A stretch of 64,000 nucleotides of DNA from Sialis fuliginosa (taxonomy: Eukaryota; Arthropoda; Insecta; Megaloptera; Sialidae). Position 1 is the stretch's first letter; the number at the start of each line of letters is the position of its first letter. The stretch covers positions 26,855,098 through 26,919,097 of the forward strand of contig OY540812.1 in the NCBI GenBank assembly GCA_961205875.1, in the 5' to 3' direction. The notes beneath the pieces are model-generated. The model was not told where the DNA came from, searched no databases, and saw only the letters and a program-made list of their open reading frames with translations. The translations under genes were made by a program, and so were the position numbers. This document shows, piece by piece, positions 46,841 through 57,511 of the stretch.

Positions 46841-47646
46841 GAATTTACTTGAGATCAAAAGCAAATTAACTTACAACTAACGCTATCTGCTAGACACTGA
46901 ACAAATGTAGCGAATGAAATCGTACATATGATAACCTTGACGTATAACATAAAATAAATGCTGCCAAGTCTACCTATAAAATGCATAGCATTTATATTGT
47001 TATACATTTATTACCACTGCTTTAAATTATCGAGCAATTTCATAACAATTTGACACTCACAAGTAACACTACCCAACTGTAACTCACCGATTTGAATGAA
47101 ACTTAACATACTTATTAAACACCAAAAAATATTAAATACGTGTTTTTTTGTTTCGGCTAAATACGCTTTTTAGGGGTAGAAATCACCCCTCAACCACTGG
47201 AGGTGGAAACAGTTATGGCTAATTATTTCTGAAACGATATATTTTCTGAAAAAAGTGCTTAGGACCAAAGTTGTAGAGTTCAAAGTGATGCACTTGATGG
47301 CGACCTTGAGGTCGATTTTCAAGGTCATTTAAAAATCATTTCATGTTTCATTCACCTTGAAAATCGACCTCAAGGTCGCCATCAAGTGCATCACTTTGAA
47401 CTCTACAACTTTGGTCCTAAGCACTTTTTTCAGAAAATGTATCGTTTCAGAAATAATTAGCCATAACTGTTTCCACCTCCAGTGGTTGAGGGGTGATTTC
47501 TACCCCTAAAAAGCGTATTAATAAGTATGTTAAGTTTCATTCAAATCGGTGAGTTACAGTTGGGTAGTGTTACTTGTCAGTAGATAGTGTTAGCTGGAAG
47601 TTAATTTGCTTTTGTACTTAAGCAAATTCTTTATAATATCAGACAT
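46841..47646. mobile_element. Fold-back with nearly perfect inner hairpin
   Basis: The outer pair (GAATTTACTTGAGATCAAAA at 46841 and its diverged inverse ending 47629) encloses an inner hairpin with almost identical arms: 47059-47325 and 47354-47577, loop about 28 bp. The left arm has about 41 extra bases near 47119-47159 that the right arm lacks. TTTATAATATCAGACAT at 47630 matches the tip of the MITE at 39810. No coding content. The arms are far less diverged than those of most other fold-backs here. Confidence 0.85.
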
Positions 47647-48434
47647 ATGTGTAGAGCAAAAAAAATAGGTCATTATAATTTGTAAGAGAGAAATATAAAA
47701 AGTGTAGATAAAAAAACAAAAAGATATTTGCAGTTGAAAAATTTTCTGAAAATAACCCTTAGTCCAGTAACTTTATACATCACCGCATGCGTTAAATCCG
47801 GTAGTTCTGATTTTTTGCAGACTTGTTTATGATGTTGGCCTAATGAATAATCCAAGTTTGTGACCTCGAGCGCCGAACGCAACTTTGTCAAAAATCGAAA
47901 AAACCGCGAAAAAATCGTTATTTTTTCAAATTTTGGCGATTATAACCCTAAAGGACTAGTTTTTGAAAAAACTTTTTTAGGACGTTTTTAAAGTAGACTA
48001 AATTTGCTACAAAATGATACTAGAACTGTCTCTGTAGACCCAATAGTTTCCGATATTAAGCCTTTCAAAGTTTATCATTTTTTTCGAACTTCGCAATTTT
48101 TTGCAATTCTGTCGTTCTGAATGAATTTTGACCCTGATTATACTATCGAAGCCCTGTACTTTTATGATGGGATGTTAAAAAAGAAAATGAGAAGTGTGAA
48201 CGATGATGGTTAAGCTAAGCTATGAATAATGAAGTAAAAAAGATAAGTACAACAAAAGTTAATAAGTTTATTTGTTAGGCAATTGAGTAATATTCAAAAT
48301 CAAAAAATTAAATTAATCTTGGAAGGTCTCGGTTGAGGTTCGTCCGTATCTGGATCGACGTATTGGGATGGCATATCCCCATCAGGGGATGGTGATGAAT
48401 CGTCGACGTCTTGTGCCCACAAGTCATCCTCCAT

Positions 48435-48925
48435 TTCGACATGAGTGTAACTTGGATCTTCGAAGACGCTCAGAGCTCTTTGTGTTTTTCTGTGCAGCAT
48501 CTACGGGGTAACCATCGAAAACTACTGCCACGTTTGAGCCATAGTGAGCAGAAATGTACTGTATGTATCTGTCAGCTATCGCACCAAATGATGAGCTTCG
48601 AGGCCACACAACATTGTGAAGTAGATGCCCTCCATCCACTACTACAAACTTCGTTAACCCTTGCTTCTCATTTAAGGTTACAGGTTGAAATACTGAATAC
48701 AAGGTGGATTTTGTGCCCTTTCTCATTCCCTCTTCAGAGAACAATGACATTGGGATTGGTGACAGTTCGTAAGTGAAGAACTCTCGCATTTCTTCATCCG
48801 ATTGTTTTAAGACACACAACCTGTGAAACAGTGTTAGAGGATCAAAAGTTACCTGTTTGTTGCCAACAGTTATAGTTCGTACAGCTGAAGAAAGGGACAC
48901 CACATTGTTACCGCTCTTTTAATTA
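48435..48925 (-). pseudogene. Broken XPG-like nuclease of the Academ-like element, N-terminal half
   Basis: Reading from 48925 on the minus strand: SGNNVVSLSSAVRT, VTFDPLTLFHRLCVLKQS, FTYELSPIPMSLF, EEGMRKGTKSTLYSVF, FVVVDGGHLLHNVVW, FGAIADRYIQYI, VAVVFDGYP and SSERLRR. VVDGGHLL and VVFDGYP are the Asp-bearing strands expected of a PIN/XPG-N fold. Shortly after, the sequence jumps (near 48436-48480) to the acidic tail VEMEDDLWAQD found at the end of the copy 1 gene. The central XPG-I part, GCDSTS motif and Cys cluster are lost. No ATG precedes the frame, and a stop lies just upstream, so the beginning is also missing or in another exon. Confidence 0.75.
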
Positions 48926-49020
48926 GAAGGATACCAATCGAACTTAGGCATGAAAATTTGGCTTTATAGTTCATCACCATACCATATAATATTTTAAATG
49001 TTCTGTTGTATTATAACTAT

Positions 49021-49049
49021 TTAATAATAATAATAATAATAATAAATAG
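49021..49049. repeat. TAA microsatellite within the Academ-like element
   Basis: About nine AAT/TAA units. The matching tract in copy 1 is at 6343-6369 and differs by about one to two units. Confidence 0.85.
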
Positions 49050-49257
49050 TGTATGCCAATAATAGTAAATTAAATTCTAAGTTTATCTAAGAAGACAAAA
49101 ATTAAAACTTTACCAGTTTATTTAATCTTAATCTAATATTACGTGACGACGATGTTGACATGTTTTCATTATCAGAGATAATTGTGAACGACTCACTAGA
49201 AGAGATCCTGGAAGATCCTGGAATGATCAACTCTATATTTAATGCTGTCTCTGTAAC

Positions 49258-50209
49258 TAGGGTTTGCAATCCCGCAATGCGGGATCCCGCACGTTTTGGA
49301 GATATGCGGATCCCGCAAAGAAAGTGCGGGATCCGCGCGGAATTTTTTGAACATTAAATTTGTAGGTCGCGTGCGTTTTGAATACTTGTATAGCGTAAAT
49401 ATGGATAAAAAAGGTAACTATTTTGAAAAAAAAAATTAAGGCAGAGATGACTGAATATGAAACTAGTGGAATTTTTACATATCTCTTGTTCACGATTAGT
49501 TAAGTGGTTACATACCTCCAGAATTAAAAAAAAACGTTCGAAAAATGTGACCGCGCAACCGATTAAAATATGCCAGGATTCGCGCGACTCAGGCGACGAA
49601 AAAAGCTTGAACAGTCCGCAGATTACAACAAAAAGAAAACATAAAAAATACAAAATACAAAAATTTAGAAGAAGAATGAGAGATTAAATAAAAGTTAACC
49701 ACAAAAATTTAATATACAAAATTCGTGTTTTCTCACAAACTATCTTTTTCTATACGATCTACACGATATTTTTTTAACAGTATTGTCTCTAAAATACAAC
49801 CGTAAATAATGATATTTAGTGGTTTAGTTTTACGTGAAATACCGTATATACCGGTACGGCGTAAAAAGTGACCTACGTATAAAACAAGGGCTAATTTATA
49901 CGCAACCAAGGAGTTAAAAAAATTAAAATAGTATAATCGAACAAAAAGACAAAAATAGTACCTAACAGATTAGACAACCTCCTATTTACAGGTGTTTTTT
50001 ATGGATTTTACATCGGTCTATACGGTACGTGTTACGTTTACGTATCATATGTTATCGCTATGGAACTATTTTTTATTAGTTGATTGTCATGTTAACTAAA
50101 TAATAGTAACTTTAAGCATGAATAATAAAAATTTTGGAAAAAGTGCGGGATCCCGCGGGATTGGCGGATTTCCCGCGGGAAAAAAAAGTCTGCGGGATTG
50201 CAAACCCTA
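49258..50209. mobile_element. 952-bp hAT element nested in Academ-like copy 2
   Basis: The tips are TAGGGTTTGCAATCCCGC and its exact inverse (18 of 18). TCTGTAAC is identical on both sides (49250-49257 and 50210-50217), and copy 1 of the host element has this 8-mer once, so the insertion is proven by comparison. GCGGGATCCCGC-type palindromes (GCGGGATCC, CCCGCGGGA) cluster near both tips. The centre carries small frames on both strands (49354-49687) with no recognisable transposase motif. Non-autonomous. Confidence 0.93.
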
Positions 50210-50729
50210 TCTGTAACCACTGGTAAGGTAGCAAAATAGACAAGATGACGGAGCACTGGGGACCAGTTGCTAGGTTCCGATTCGTGACTTCACACGAGCA
50301 ATACTAGCACACTTTGTCGGAGGTAATTGGAACTTCATCCCGCTAGAGTTATTCGAGTGACGTCTAAAATATTGCAAAAAATTGCGAAGTTCGAAAAAAA
50401 TGATAAACTTTGAAAGGCTTAATCTCGGAAACTATTGGGTCTACAGAGACAATTCTAGTATCATATTGTAGCAAATTTAGTCTACTTTAAAAACGTCCTA
50501 AAAAAGTTTTTTCAAAAACTAGTCCTTTAGGGTTATAATCGCCAAAATTTGAAAAAATAACGATTTTTTTGCGGTTTTTTCGATTTTTGACAAAGTTGCG
50601 TTCGGCGCTCGAGGTCACAAACTTGGATTATTCATTAGGCCAGCATCATAAACAAGTCTGCAAAAAATCAGAACTACCGGATTTAACGCATACTACCCCA
50701 TACATTCAGGCGACAAAGTTACTGGACTA

Positions 50730-51420
50730 CCTTGACTGTATTCTTATTTACATTGGTTTTTTCCCATGTCCTTTGTTTCATGACGTATATAAAATTTTAG
50801 TGCATGCTTGGTAAGTAAAAAATAACGGTATTAAAACAGTGGTGATATTAAAAATATCTTGTATGGTCAGAGTCACCAACTGTGTTTGAGTGAATTTAAG
50901 TTCTAAATTTCAAAACAATTTGATAGAGAGTGTCACATAAATATTACTCCGTTCAGAGTTCGGAACATTCATGAAGTGATTTTAAATAATAATAATTAAG
51001 GAATAGTTGTTATTTCACAGTAAGAAGTTTTTCAAGAATGCAATTCAACAAGAAAACGATATAAAGTTTTCCATATAAAAGTTTATTCTTTTTTGGAGTT
51101 TTTAATTTATCAGGCGAAGATATTAAATGAACCGGAAAATATTTTGTACGTTTAATTGATTAATGGATTTTCCCTATAGGCAGGAATTTTAATAATTCAA
51201 AAATTGATAAACCGTGTAATTCATACTAATTTGTTCCTTGCGGGAAAAATTTTCTCAACTTTTTGTTTTATTAAATTAACGCAGTTTTCAAACAAAATAC
51301 TAATAAATTGTAATTAATATCCAACCCGTATATAATAAATAATTTCAAATTAGATATATTACTAAATGTATAAATAAAAATTATAATAGCCTTTATTTGT
51401 CCGTCACGCAGCGTCTGAAA
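50730..51420. other. AT-rich stretch without gene
   Basis: No recognisable frames or repeats; composition and short runs resemble the general background. Confidence 0.45.
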
Positions 51421-51422
51421 AA

Positions 51423-51520
51423 AATGCGTTTTTCGCACTCGTGTGATTGTTAGTCTCGGCTGGCGCCTCGACTAACAAACATTCACACTCGTGCGAAAAA
51501 CTGCTATTTTACACCCTAGT
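51423..51520. mobile_element. Small hairpin element, TTTTTCGCAC arms
   Basis: GTTTTTCGCACTCGTGTGA (51428) and TCACACTCGTGCGAAAAAC (51483) are an inverted pair; TTGTTAGTC / GACTAACAA extends the stem. CTCGGCTGGCGCCTCGA forms the loop. A MITE of about 95 bp is likely; the target duplication is not clear. Confidence 0.65.
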
Positions 51521-51924
51521 TACACAAATAACTATTCTTTAATTTATCTCCCATTATTTTATTCTATCGATTTGTCAGTATTACGTATAGAAGATTAATA
51601 GATAGGTTCAGAAATATTCATGTGGTAAATTTTCAAACAAACATCCGTTTCATTTGTAATTCAAACAAAATGTACCCTTATTGTAAGTTGAGAAAATGAG
51701 TATGAGTAAGAAGAAACTAACTAAAAATAAAATATAATTATTTGTAAAAAACCACGAAACTGTATAAAATAAATGGTGTATAATTTTTTTATTAAGTTAT
51801 AAATAAACTCAAAGAGTCCGAACAAATCGTATGTTCTTTATTTAAATAATATTTCGTGACAAAGATTAATATTGCGCATTGTATATATTCTGTAATAAAC
51901 ATTAGACCAACAAAAGCATATGAA

Positions 51925-52260
51925 ATTACATGCTTTAGATATAATTTACATGATACGTTTCTTTTTGTAATGTTTATATAATAATTTAAATTGGTATATA
52001 AGTTATGAAAAATGGTCATAAAATTATTTTTAAATATAAGAAACATTAGATATTAGTTGAATGATACGTTTTTGTTATGTTTAATAATAGTTTAAATTGG
52101 TATATAAGTTATGAAAAATGGTCATAAAATTATTTTTAAATATACGAAATATTAGATATACATGTATGTTGAATGATACGCATCTTTTTGTTATGCTTAG
52201 TAATAATTTAAATTGGTGTGTCTAAGTCACAAAATTATATTAAAAAATGTAATTTGAAAG
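51925..52260. repeat. Tandem repeat, three units of about 110 bp
   Basis: Units share GAATGATACG, TTTTTGTTATG, AATAATTTAAATTGGTATAT, AAGTTATGAAAAATGGTCAT and AAAATTATTTTTAAATATA. The first two are almost identical; the third (from about 52170) is shortened. The 84-codon minus frame at 51792 crosses two units and is not supported. Confidence 0.85.
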
Positions 52261-52282
52261 ATACATTTACTTTTGTTATGTA

Positions 52283-52860
52283 TTAGGTCGTTGCAAAAAT
52301 AATGCACGTTTTTCCTATGCCTAGATTTAGGTACTATTTTCACTTATAGTTGTTACCCAAAGTACTAAGTGTTATATATCATTTTAAAGATTTTTTTACT
52401 GACTTATTTTATTTCTTTGAACATTTTTCATAAAATTTCATTTTCACCTATTTTAAGGTGATTAAAAAAATATGTCGAAAAAGGATTTTAGAAAAATTAT
52501 TTTTATGAGTTCAAACTCGGCCGCAGTGCAGCGCAAACACCCAGAAACATCAATAATGTTTGGGGGTAAGGGTCCATTGATGAATCTATGGTGCTGCGTT
52601 GGTTTCAAAAATTTCATGCAAGTGAACGGAGACGTTCAGGGCAGCTCCTAAACAATTTTCAAAGCCAAGTTTGCATCCAAAGAAGACAATGGTGACCGTT
52701 TGGTGGTCTGTACAGGGATTTATCTGCTATAACTTTTTAAATCCTGGTGAAACCATTAAAGCAGAAAGATATTGTCAACAAATTGACGATAATTATATTC
52801 TGAAATATATAAGTACCAATAATGTATATAAATATATAAAATATAACCATACTATTTAGA
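52283..52860 (+). pseudogene. Dead mariner transposon with internally deleted transposase
   Basis: TA is followed by TTAGGTCGTTGCAAAAATAA, a tip typical of irritans-type mariners. From 52472 the reading is MSKKDFRKII, then, one frame over, YEFKLGRSAAQT and INNVWG, then ESMVLRWFQKFHASERRRSG, the N-terminal helix-turn-helix part. At about 52650 this jumps to KPSLHPKKTMVTVWWSVQG and FLNPGETIKAERYCQQID, which belong well downstream in the family. The first catalytic Asp region has been deleted. Normal mariner transposases are about 340-350 residues; less than half remains, with frameshifts. The right tip was not found. Confidence 0.8.
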
Positions 52861-53432
52861 ACTTTGATAAATTAAAAATGATGATAAACCACGAAGGAGC
52901 TGTCTGAATTGGCTAAGCCAGAAGACGATAATACACGAAGAAGTGAAGAAGAAAAATGATGAATTGCAATCACTGGTTACTCGATTCACTCAAATAAACA
53001 CTGTCAAGCCGGGTGCACAACATGATTGTTTCTTTCCCTAGCTAGATTACTTGCTGAGTTGTCGTGCTGGGTTTTTAAATCGTAATTACTTTAGCAATTT
53101 TAAAGTTTTTGTAATTTTAGTGATAATAACATAAAGAGAATTTAATTTACAAGCGAAAAATATAAATATCCTTTAAAATTGATGAGTCAGTGCAAAAGTA
53201 GCGCGAATTAAACGAGCGTAGCGTTGTGATAAAAAGTGAGTGATCACGCCTCGCGCATCAACAAGCCAGTTTGTAACACCCGTATCTAGGTTAATTATCA
53301 TTGTATTGAAAAAAATTTAAAGGTCTAGAAAAGAGCTAAAAAAAATATTTGATTTTTTTTTCAATAAAATTAGCTGATTTGATGGTATTCGCGAACACAC
53401 ACCTTTTCACATGTCAAACTAATTCTGCACCC
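52861..53432. other. Stretch without gene
   Basis: No supported frame. 52900-52970 (GAAGACGATAATACACGAAG) may be leftover mariner sequence. 53190-53280 is less AT-rich (GCGAATTAAACGAGCGTAGC) and has no partner in the window. Confidence 0.35.
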
Positions 53433-53482
53433 AGTGGCGGACTAAGGAACGGAGTCCTCACCAGGTGCCAAGATACAAGTAG
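53433..53482. mobile_element. Left end of an older hAT-like element
   Basis: CAGTGGCGGACTAAGGAACG resembles a hAT tip of the CAGTGGCG type. The newer element at 53483-53805 inserted only 50 bp inside it. The sequence resumes as GTGCCAAAATGAGG after 53813. No right tip was found, so the older element is truncated. Confidence 0.4.
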
Positions 53483-53805
53483 CAGTGGCGTAGATAGGGG
53501 GGGGGGGGGGATCAAGATGATCAATCACCCCCCATGAGTCTACATCATGAGAAAACTGAAAGACTTTTTTTTAACTGAGAGACAATTAAAAAAAAAGGTT
53601 TTCAGTTATTGCTTAATTTTTAATTGGACAACCTTTTTAGTAATAAAGGGTACAGTAACTACAGTTTAAATAACTATATGATCAAAAAAAAAAAGGTCAT
53701 TCAATTCAAAATTATAATAATAATTTTTTATTTTGCATATTTTGAGGGCCCCCGAACTTTTTTTTTACCCCCACCCCCCATCGCAAAATGCTATCTACGC
53801 CACTG
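53483..53805. mobile_element. 323-bp non-autonomous hAT element
   Basis: The tips are CAGTGGCGTAGATAG and its inverse. The 8-bp flank ACAAGTAG is identical on both sides (53475-53482 and 53806-53813). A G14 tract follows the left tip and C-rich text (ACCCCCACCCCCC) precedes the right, as in the 39622 element. Frames here are by-products. Confidence 0.92.
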
Positions 53806-53813
53806 ACAAGTAG

Positions 53814-53999
53814 GTGCCAAAATGAGGTACAAAAAACTTGATGAAGATTAAAAAGTAACATGAAGAGTAAAAAAAAGGTCTTAATTTTTGCGGGCGAAAA
53901 AATAATATTTAACGGGTGCGAAATTTGACTTGACAATGAAAAAATATACGTTATTAACTTCCTTTGGTGAATTTAACATGGCAAGCACCGTGCAATCAC
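53814..53999. other. Stretch without gene
   Basis: GTGAATTTAACATGGCAAGC at 53967 is an echo of the dispersed repeat at 9650-10215. The rest is unassigned. Confidence 0.4.
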
Positions 54000-54510
54000 A
54001 GGGTTCCATAGAAAACTAGGAACTCTTTTAGTTTCGATCTGTCCGTTTGTCCGTCTGTCTGTAGGTCACAGCCTTCCTAGCCTCTCATTTATATACCTAT
54101 TAAAATGAAATTTGGTATACGGACGTATAGAGTGAAAGATTTTTGAAAAAAATATTTTTTTCCTGACACCGTTGATTTAGATAGGTTTTTGATTTTAACA
54201 CTTCAGTCACGATGTATTTGAAGTCGTTATCAGAGCATCCCATTCCTCTCTAATTTCTAAACTATCGATCCAAAACAAATCTGAAAAAATACCATATATA
54301 CATAGCCTTTAATCATTACTTTCAATTAAAATTTTAACGAACACTGTAGCAAAATAGTTTGTGAAAATTTTAAAATAAATCTTTTTTATAGAAACTGTCA
54401 CACGAACACGTACACTCACAAATTAATTTGAAGAAAATGTTAGTGAAAAAGGCTACAGAACCCTATCAAGTACGTGCCCAACACGTACATGCATTGCCGG
54501 TTTATTTTAT
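54000..54510 (+). repeat. Second copy of the long insect-type repeat
   Basis: It starts GGGTTCCATAGAAAACTAGG, has a GTCCGTTTGTCCGTCTGTCTG tract, GAAATTTGGTATACGG, CACTTCAGTCACGATGTATTTG and AACGAACACTGTAGC, and ends AAGTACGTGCCCAACACGTA then GCCGGTTT. It lacks the 289-bp duplication of the copy at 25060-25890. 54085-54105 matches the relic at 23540. Confidence 0.65.
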
Positions 54511-54689
54511 ATAGTTGATAGTTACGAAAATAATTCGTTTGGTGTTTACTTTTGACTAACCTTGTATAATATTTTAGGCTGTAAAATCAAACTTGTTTGT
54601 TTTTTATCCACTTGTATAATAAACTAGTATATAACATCCATCAGTCATCGGTTTATATGCCACGTACTATAAATTACACTCCAGTGTAT

Positions 54690-54910
54690 TTTAGTGTTCT
54701 ATTCCAGGCACAAAACCAGAAAAAAAACTGTTTGTGTTGATCGTTTTTGTAATCCAACCCCATTTGAATTATCTCCACTTTGAAGAATTGACGCAATTAC
54801 GTGTTTTGACACTTAGAGAAAAGCTTTTGGCTGAATTGGCTAGAAATATAGATTACTCAATTTGGAATATCGGTGACGACGCATTTTATAATATATTCAT
54901 TCTTGTGTAA
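54690..54910 (+). other. Possible coding remnant, unidentified
   Basis: After a polypyrimidine-poor CAG at 54708, one frame reads LHFEELTQLRVLTLREKL, LAELARNIDYSIWNIGDDAF and stops after FILV. The overlapping frame just before gives KKTVCVDRFCNPTPFELSPL then a stop. Both look less random in composition than the surroundings. I do not recognise a family. It may be an exon relic of a host gene or of a transposon, or chance. Confidence 0.2.
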
Positions 54911-55509
54911 ATAAGATAGATAGTCGTTTTTCGATTCTGAACATTACATTATTCAATAAATTATAATATTTAATTAATTATGTATTTCAAGATGAAGTAG
55001 CAAATTATGTAAACATTTTTGATTGTTTTATTGTAACTTTCTCATATAGTATCTGCTATGAAAAAATATTGTAGTGCTATGCGGTAGGTCCTTGTGACTT
55101 GTCCAAGTTATGTACATAGGTTACCAATCTGATGTTATCCAAACTGCTGTCGTGAAACAATTAATATAACACATTACTTTTATATACAGTTATACAGTGT
55201 ATTCTAAGTTGATTAAGACATAGGAAATTTAACATGGGGGCAATTAGAAGTGTTGTAGTAACCTTTGGTCAAATTTAACGATGTGTGATTGGTGCATTTT
55301 GAAATGATTTTGTAAGATGATGTTATAGTCCTCAGTACCTCGACCCTTTTGTAAATTTAGTGCCATACTTCTGAAACTTCGTGATTGGCTTCATTTTGAC
55401 GAGTCTAACAACTTTTTATTTGCGAAAAATTTAAAAAATGGGGCATTTTCGAACGTACAGCCGCGGAATTTTCCTGGAAAACGGCCCAAGATATTTGTCG
55501 GACAAAATG

Positions 55510-55665
55510 TAATTTTTGCTCACGATCACGCAAGTTCACGAGAGAAAAGTTTTTAGTCACGCCCGCTTACAGTTACAAAAAAAAGTATTCACGATCACGC
55601 ACGCTCACGAATCCTATTTTTTTACTCACGCCCAATCATACACGACGGGTCACGCTCGTGATACG
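55510..55665. repeat. CACGATCACG-rich minisatellite, left
   Basis: Imperfect repeats of TCACGATCACGCACGCTCAC and shorter TCACGCC motifs occur here and again, in the same orientation, at 58138-58265. The two tracts bracket the nested palindromes. Confidence 0.65.
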
Positions 55666-55917
55666 ATTTAATGTAATTGTTGTAAATTAAATTTTGAAAT
55701 GATGAAAATTAAACAAAACCATAACAAAATAAAGCTACAATGTATTTTTAAATCTTTTTTGACCATGAAGAAGTGCTTCTAAAAATGACATTTTTTTTAT
55801 ATTGTATTTTTTAATGTCAAAATTCGTTTTAAAACATTAATATATCTATGCAGATTAGTGTGTTCCAAAAAAAGTCGATAATTTTTTTTTTCGATTGCAT
55901 GTGAAATTCTTGTTATA

Positions 55918-57511
55918 CAGGGTTACACATTAAGAGTGGATATCGACTTTATTTTGAAAACTATAAGAATTAGAGCAATATGTCAAATTGTAACTACCCT
56001 TCAATTTGCATTTGGAAGAATAATAAAATATCATGCAACCCCCACCCATACTCGCATCGCCCACACGCCTCTCAACTTTGAAATTTCAAATGGAACCCCC
56101 CATATTTTATTTCAGAATATTAAAGCTACATTTATTTAATAAACTTTTTAGTTCAACAAAATTTTTTTCTGGTGGACCGTTCAAGAAATATTGGGCAAGT
56201 AGTGAATTATTTTAGGATATAGTATTTTTGTCACATTAAGAGTGGATATCGACTTTATTTTCGAAACTATAAGAATTAGAGTAATATTTCAAATTGTAAC
56301 TACCCTTCAATTTGCATTTGGAAGAATAATAAAACATCATTTAACCCCCACCCATACTCGCATCGCCCACACGCCTCTCAACTTTGAAATTTCAAATGGA
56401 ACCCCCCATATTTTATTTCGCAATTTGAAAGCTAAATTTATTTAATGAACTTTTTACTTCAACAAAATTTTTCTATGATGGACCGTTTGAGAAATATTGG
56501 GCAAGGTGTGTATTTTTTAGGTTATAGTATTTTTGTCACATTTAGGGTGGATACCGACTAATTTGGAATCTATGAGTTATAGCAACATTTTAAATTTTAA
56601 CTGCCTTAGAATTTTTACATACACTTATGCCCGTATTACTGTGATAGTCTTTATGGGTTCGTTTTGGAATTTAGAGCAGTGATTTTTCAAATTTTATAAC
56701 ATAAGCGGCTCTGACCGTACAAGATAATTTTCATAACATCATTACTATTTTAATACCGTTAAATTTTACTGACCGCGGGTGCGCGATACTTATCAATCAC
56801 TTCATGAAACTTCAAAAGAACTGTCATATAATTTGTATACCCCATTTTAAAGTGCTTGTAAGCTAGTAAAACTTGCTGGACTGTAATACCAGACATTACA
56901 TAATTAAAATAACAATACAAAATGATTTTTTTTTTGTATTTAAATATTGATTTGATAATAGTTTTGTTGAAGTAAAAAGTTTATTAAATAAATGTAGCTT
57001 TAATATTCTAAAATAAAAAATGGAGGGTTATATTTGAATTTTCAAAGTTGAGAGGCGTATGGGCGATGCGAGTATGGGTGGGGGTTACATGATATTTTAT
57101 TATTCTTCCAAATTAAAATTGAAGGGTAGTTACAATTTGAAATATTGTTCTAATTCTTATAGTTTCGAAAATAAAGTCGATATCCACTCTTAATGTGACA
57201 AAAATACTATACCCTAAAATAATTCACTACTTGCCCAATATTTCTTGAACGGTCCACCAGAGAAAAATTTTGTTGAACTAAAAAGTTTATTAAATAAATG
57301 TAGCTTTAATATTCTGAAATAAAATATGGGGGGTTCCATTTGAAATTTCAAAGTTGAGAGGCGTGTGGGCGATGCGAGTATGGGTGGGGGTTGCATGATA
57401 TTTTATTATTCTTTCAAATGCAAATTGAAGGGTAGTTACAATTTGACATATTGCTCTAATTCTTATAGTTTTCAAAATAAAGTCGATATCCACTCTTAAT
57501 GTGTAACCCTG
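55918..57511. mobile_element. Inner 1.6-kb inverted-repeat element with TA duplication
   Basis: The tips are CAGGGTTACACATTAAGAGT and its exact inverse; TA lies outside each (55916-55917 and 57512-57513), fitting a mariner-type target. Each arm is itself a direct repeat of a unit of about 306 bp starting near ACATTAAGAGTGGATATCGA (55926, 56233, partial at about 56537; inverted at 57500 and about 57195). The centre includes a copy of the MITE with ATACCAGACAT tip at 56770-56905. Near-identical 67-codon frames occur in three units because of the repeat; they start with GTG, not ATG. Confidence 0.85.
56770..56905. mobile_element. Diverged copy of the ATGTCYGGTATTATAAA MITE
   Basis: CTTCATGAAACTTCAAAAGA, AACTGTCATATA, AAAGTGCTTGTAAGCTAG and ATACCAGACAT follow the order of the copy at 39810-39975 (inverted parts aligned). 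It sits in the centre of the inner 1.6-kb element. Confidence 0.5.

Larger units (their letters stand above)
47760..50729 (-). mobile_element. Academ-like DNA transposon, deleted copy 2
   Basis: It has the same TAGTCCAGTAACTTT tips and about 350-bp inverted repeats (47760-48115 and 50365-50729) as copy 1, and CCT immediately outside both ends, a 3-bp target duplication. The interior keeps the N-terminal part of the nuclease gene (48435-48925), joined by deletion to the acidic tail. A hAT element is nested at 49258-50209. Non-coding flanks at 48935-49257 and 50218-50365 match copy 1. Without the nested element it would be about 2.0 kb. Confidence 0.82.

Noticed and set aside
47673-47891. 72-codon frame, similar to the one at 50569-50814
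   Set aside because: Both lie in the terminal inverted repeat of the Academ-like element; the shared peptide reflects shared non-coding DNA.
48411-48776. 121-codon plus-strand frame in Academ copy 2
   Set aside because: Shadow of the minus-strand nuclease fragment.
55936-57493. Three near-identical 67-codon frames
   Set aside because: They begin with GTG, and the differences between units all change the amino acid. This is the opposite of what selection on a protein would give. They follow the 306-bp DNA repeat.
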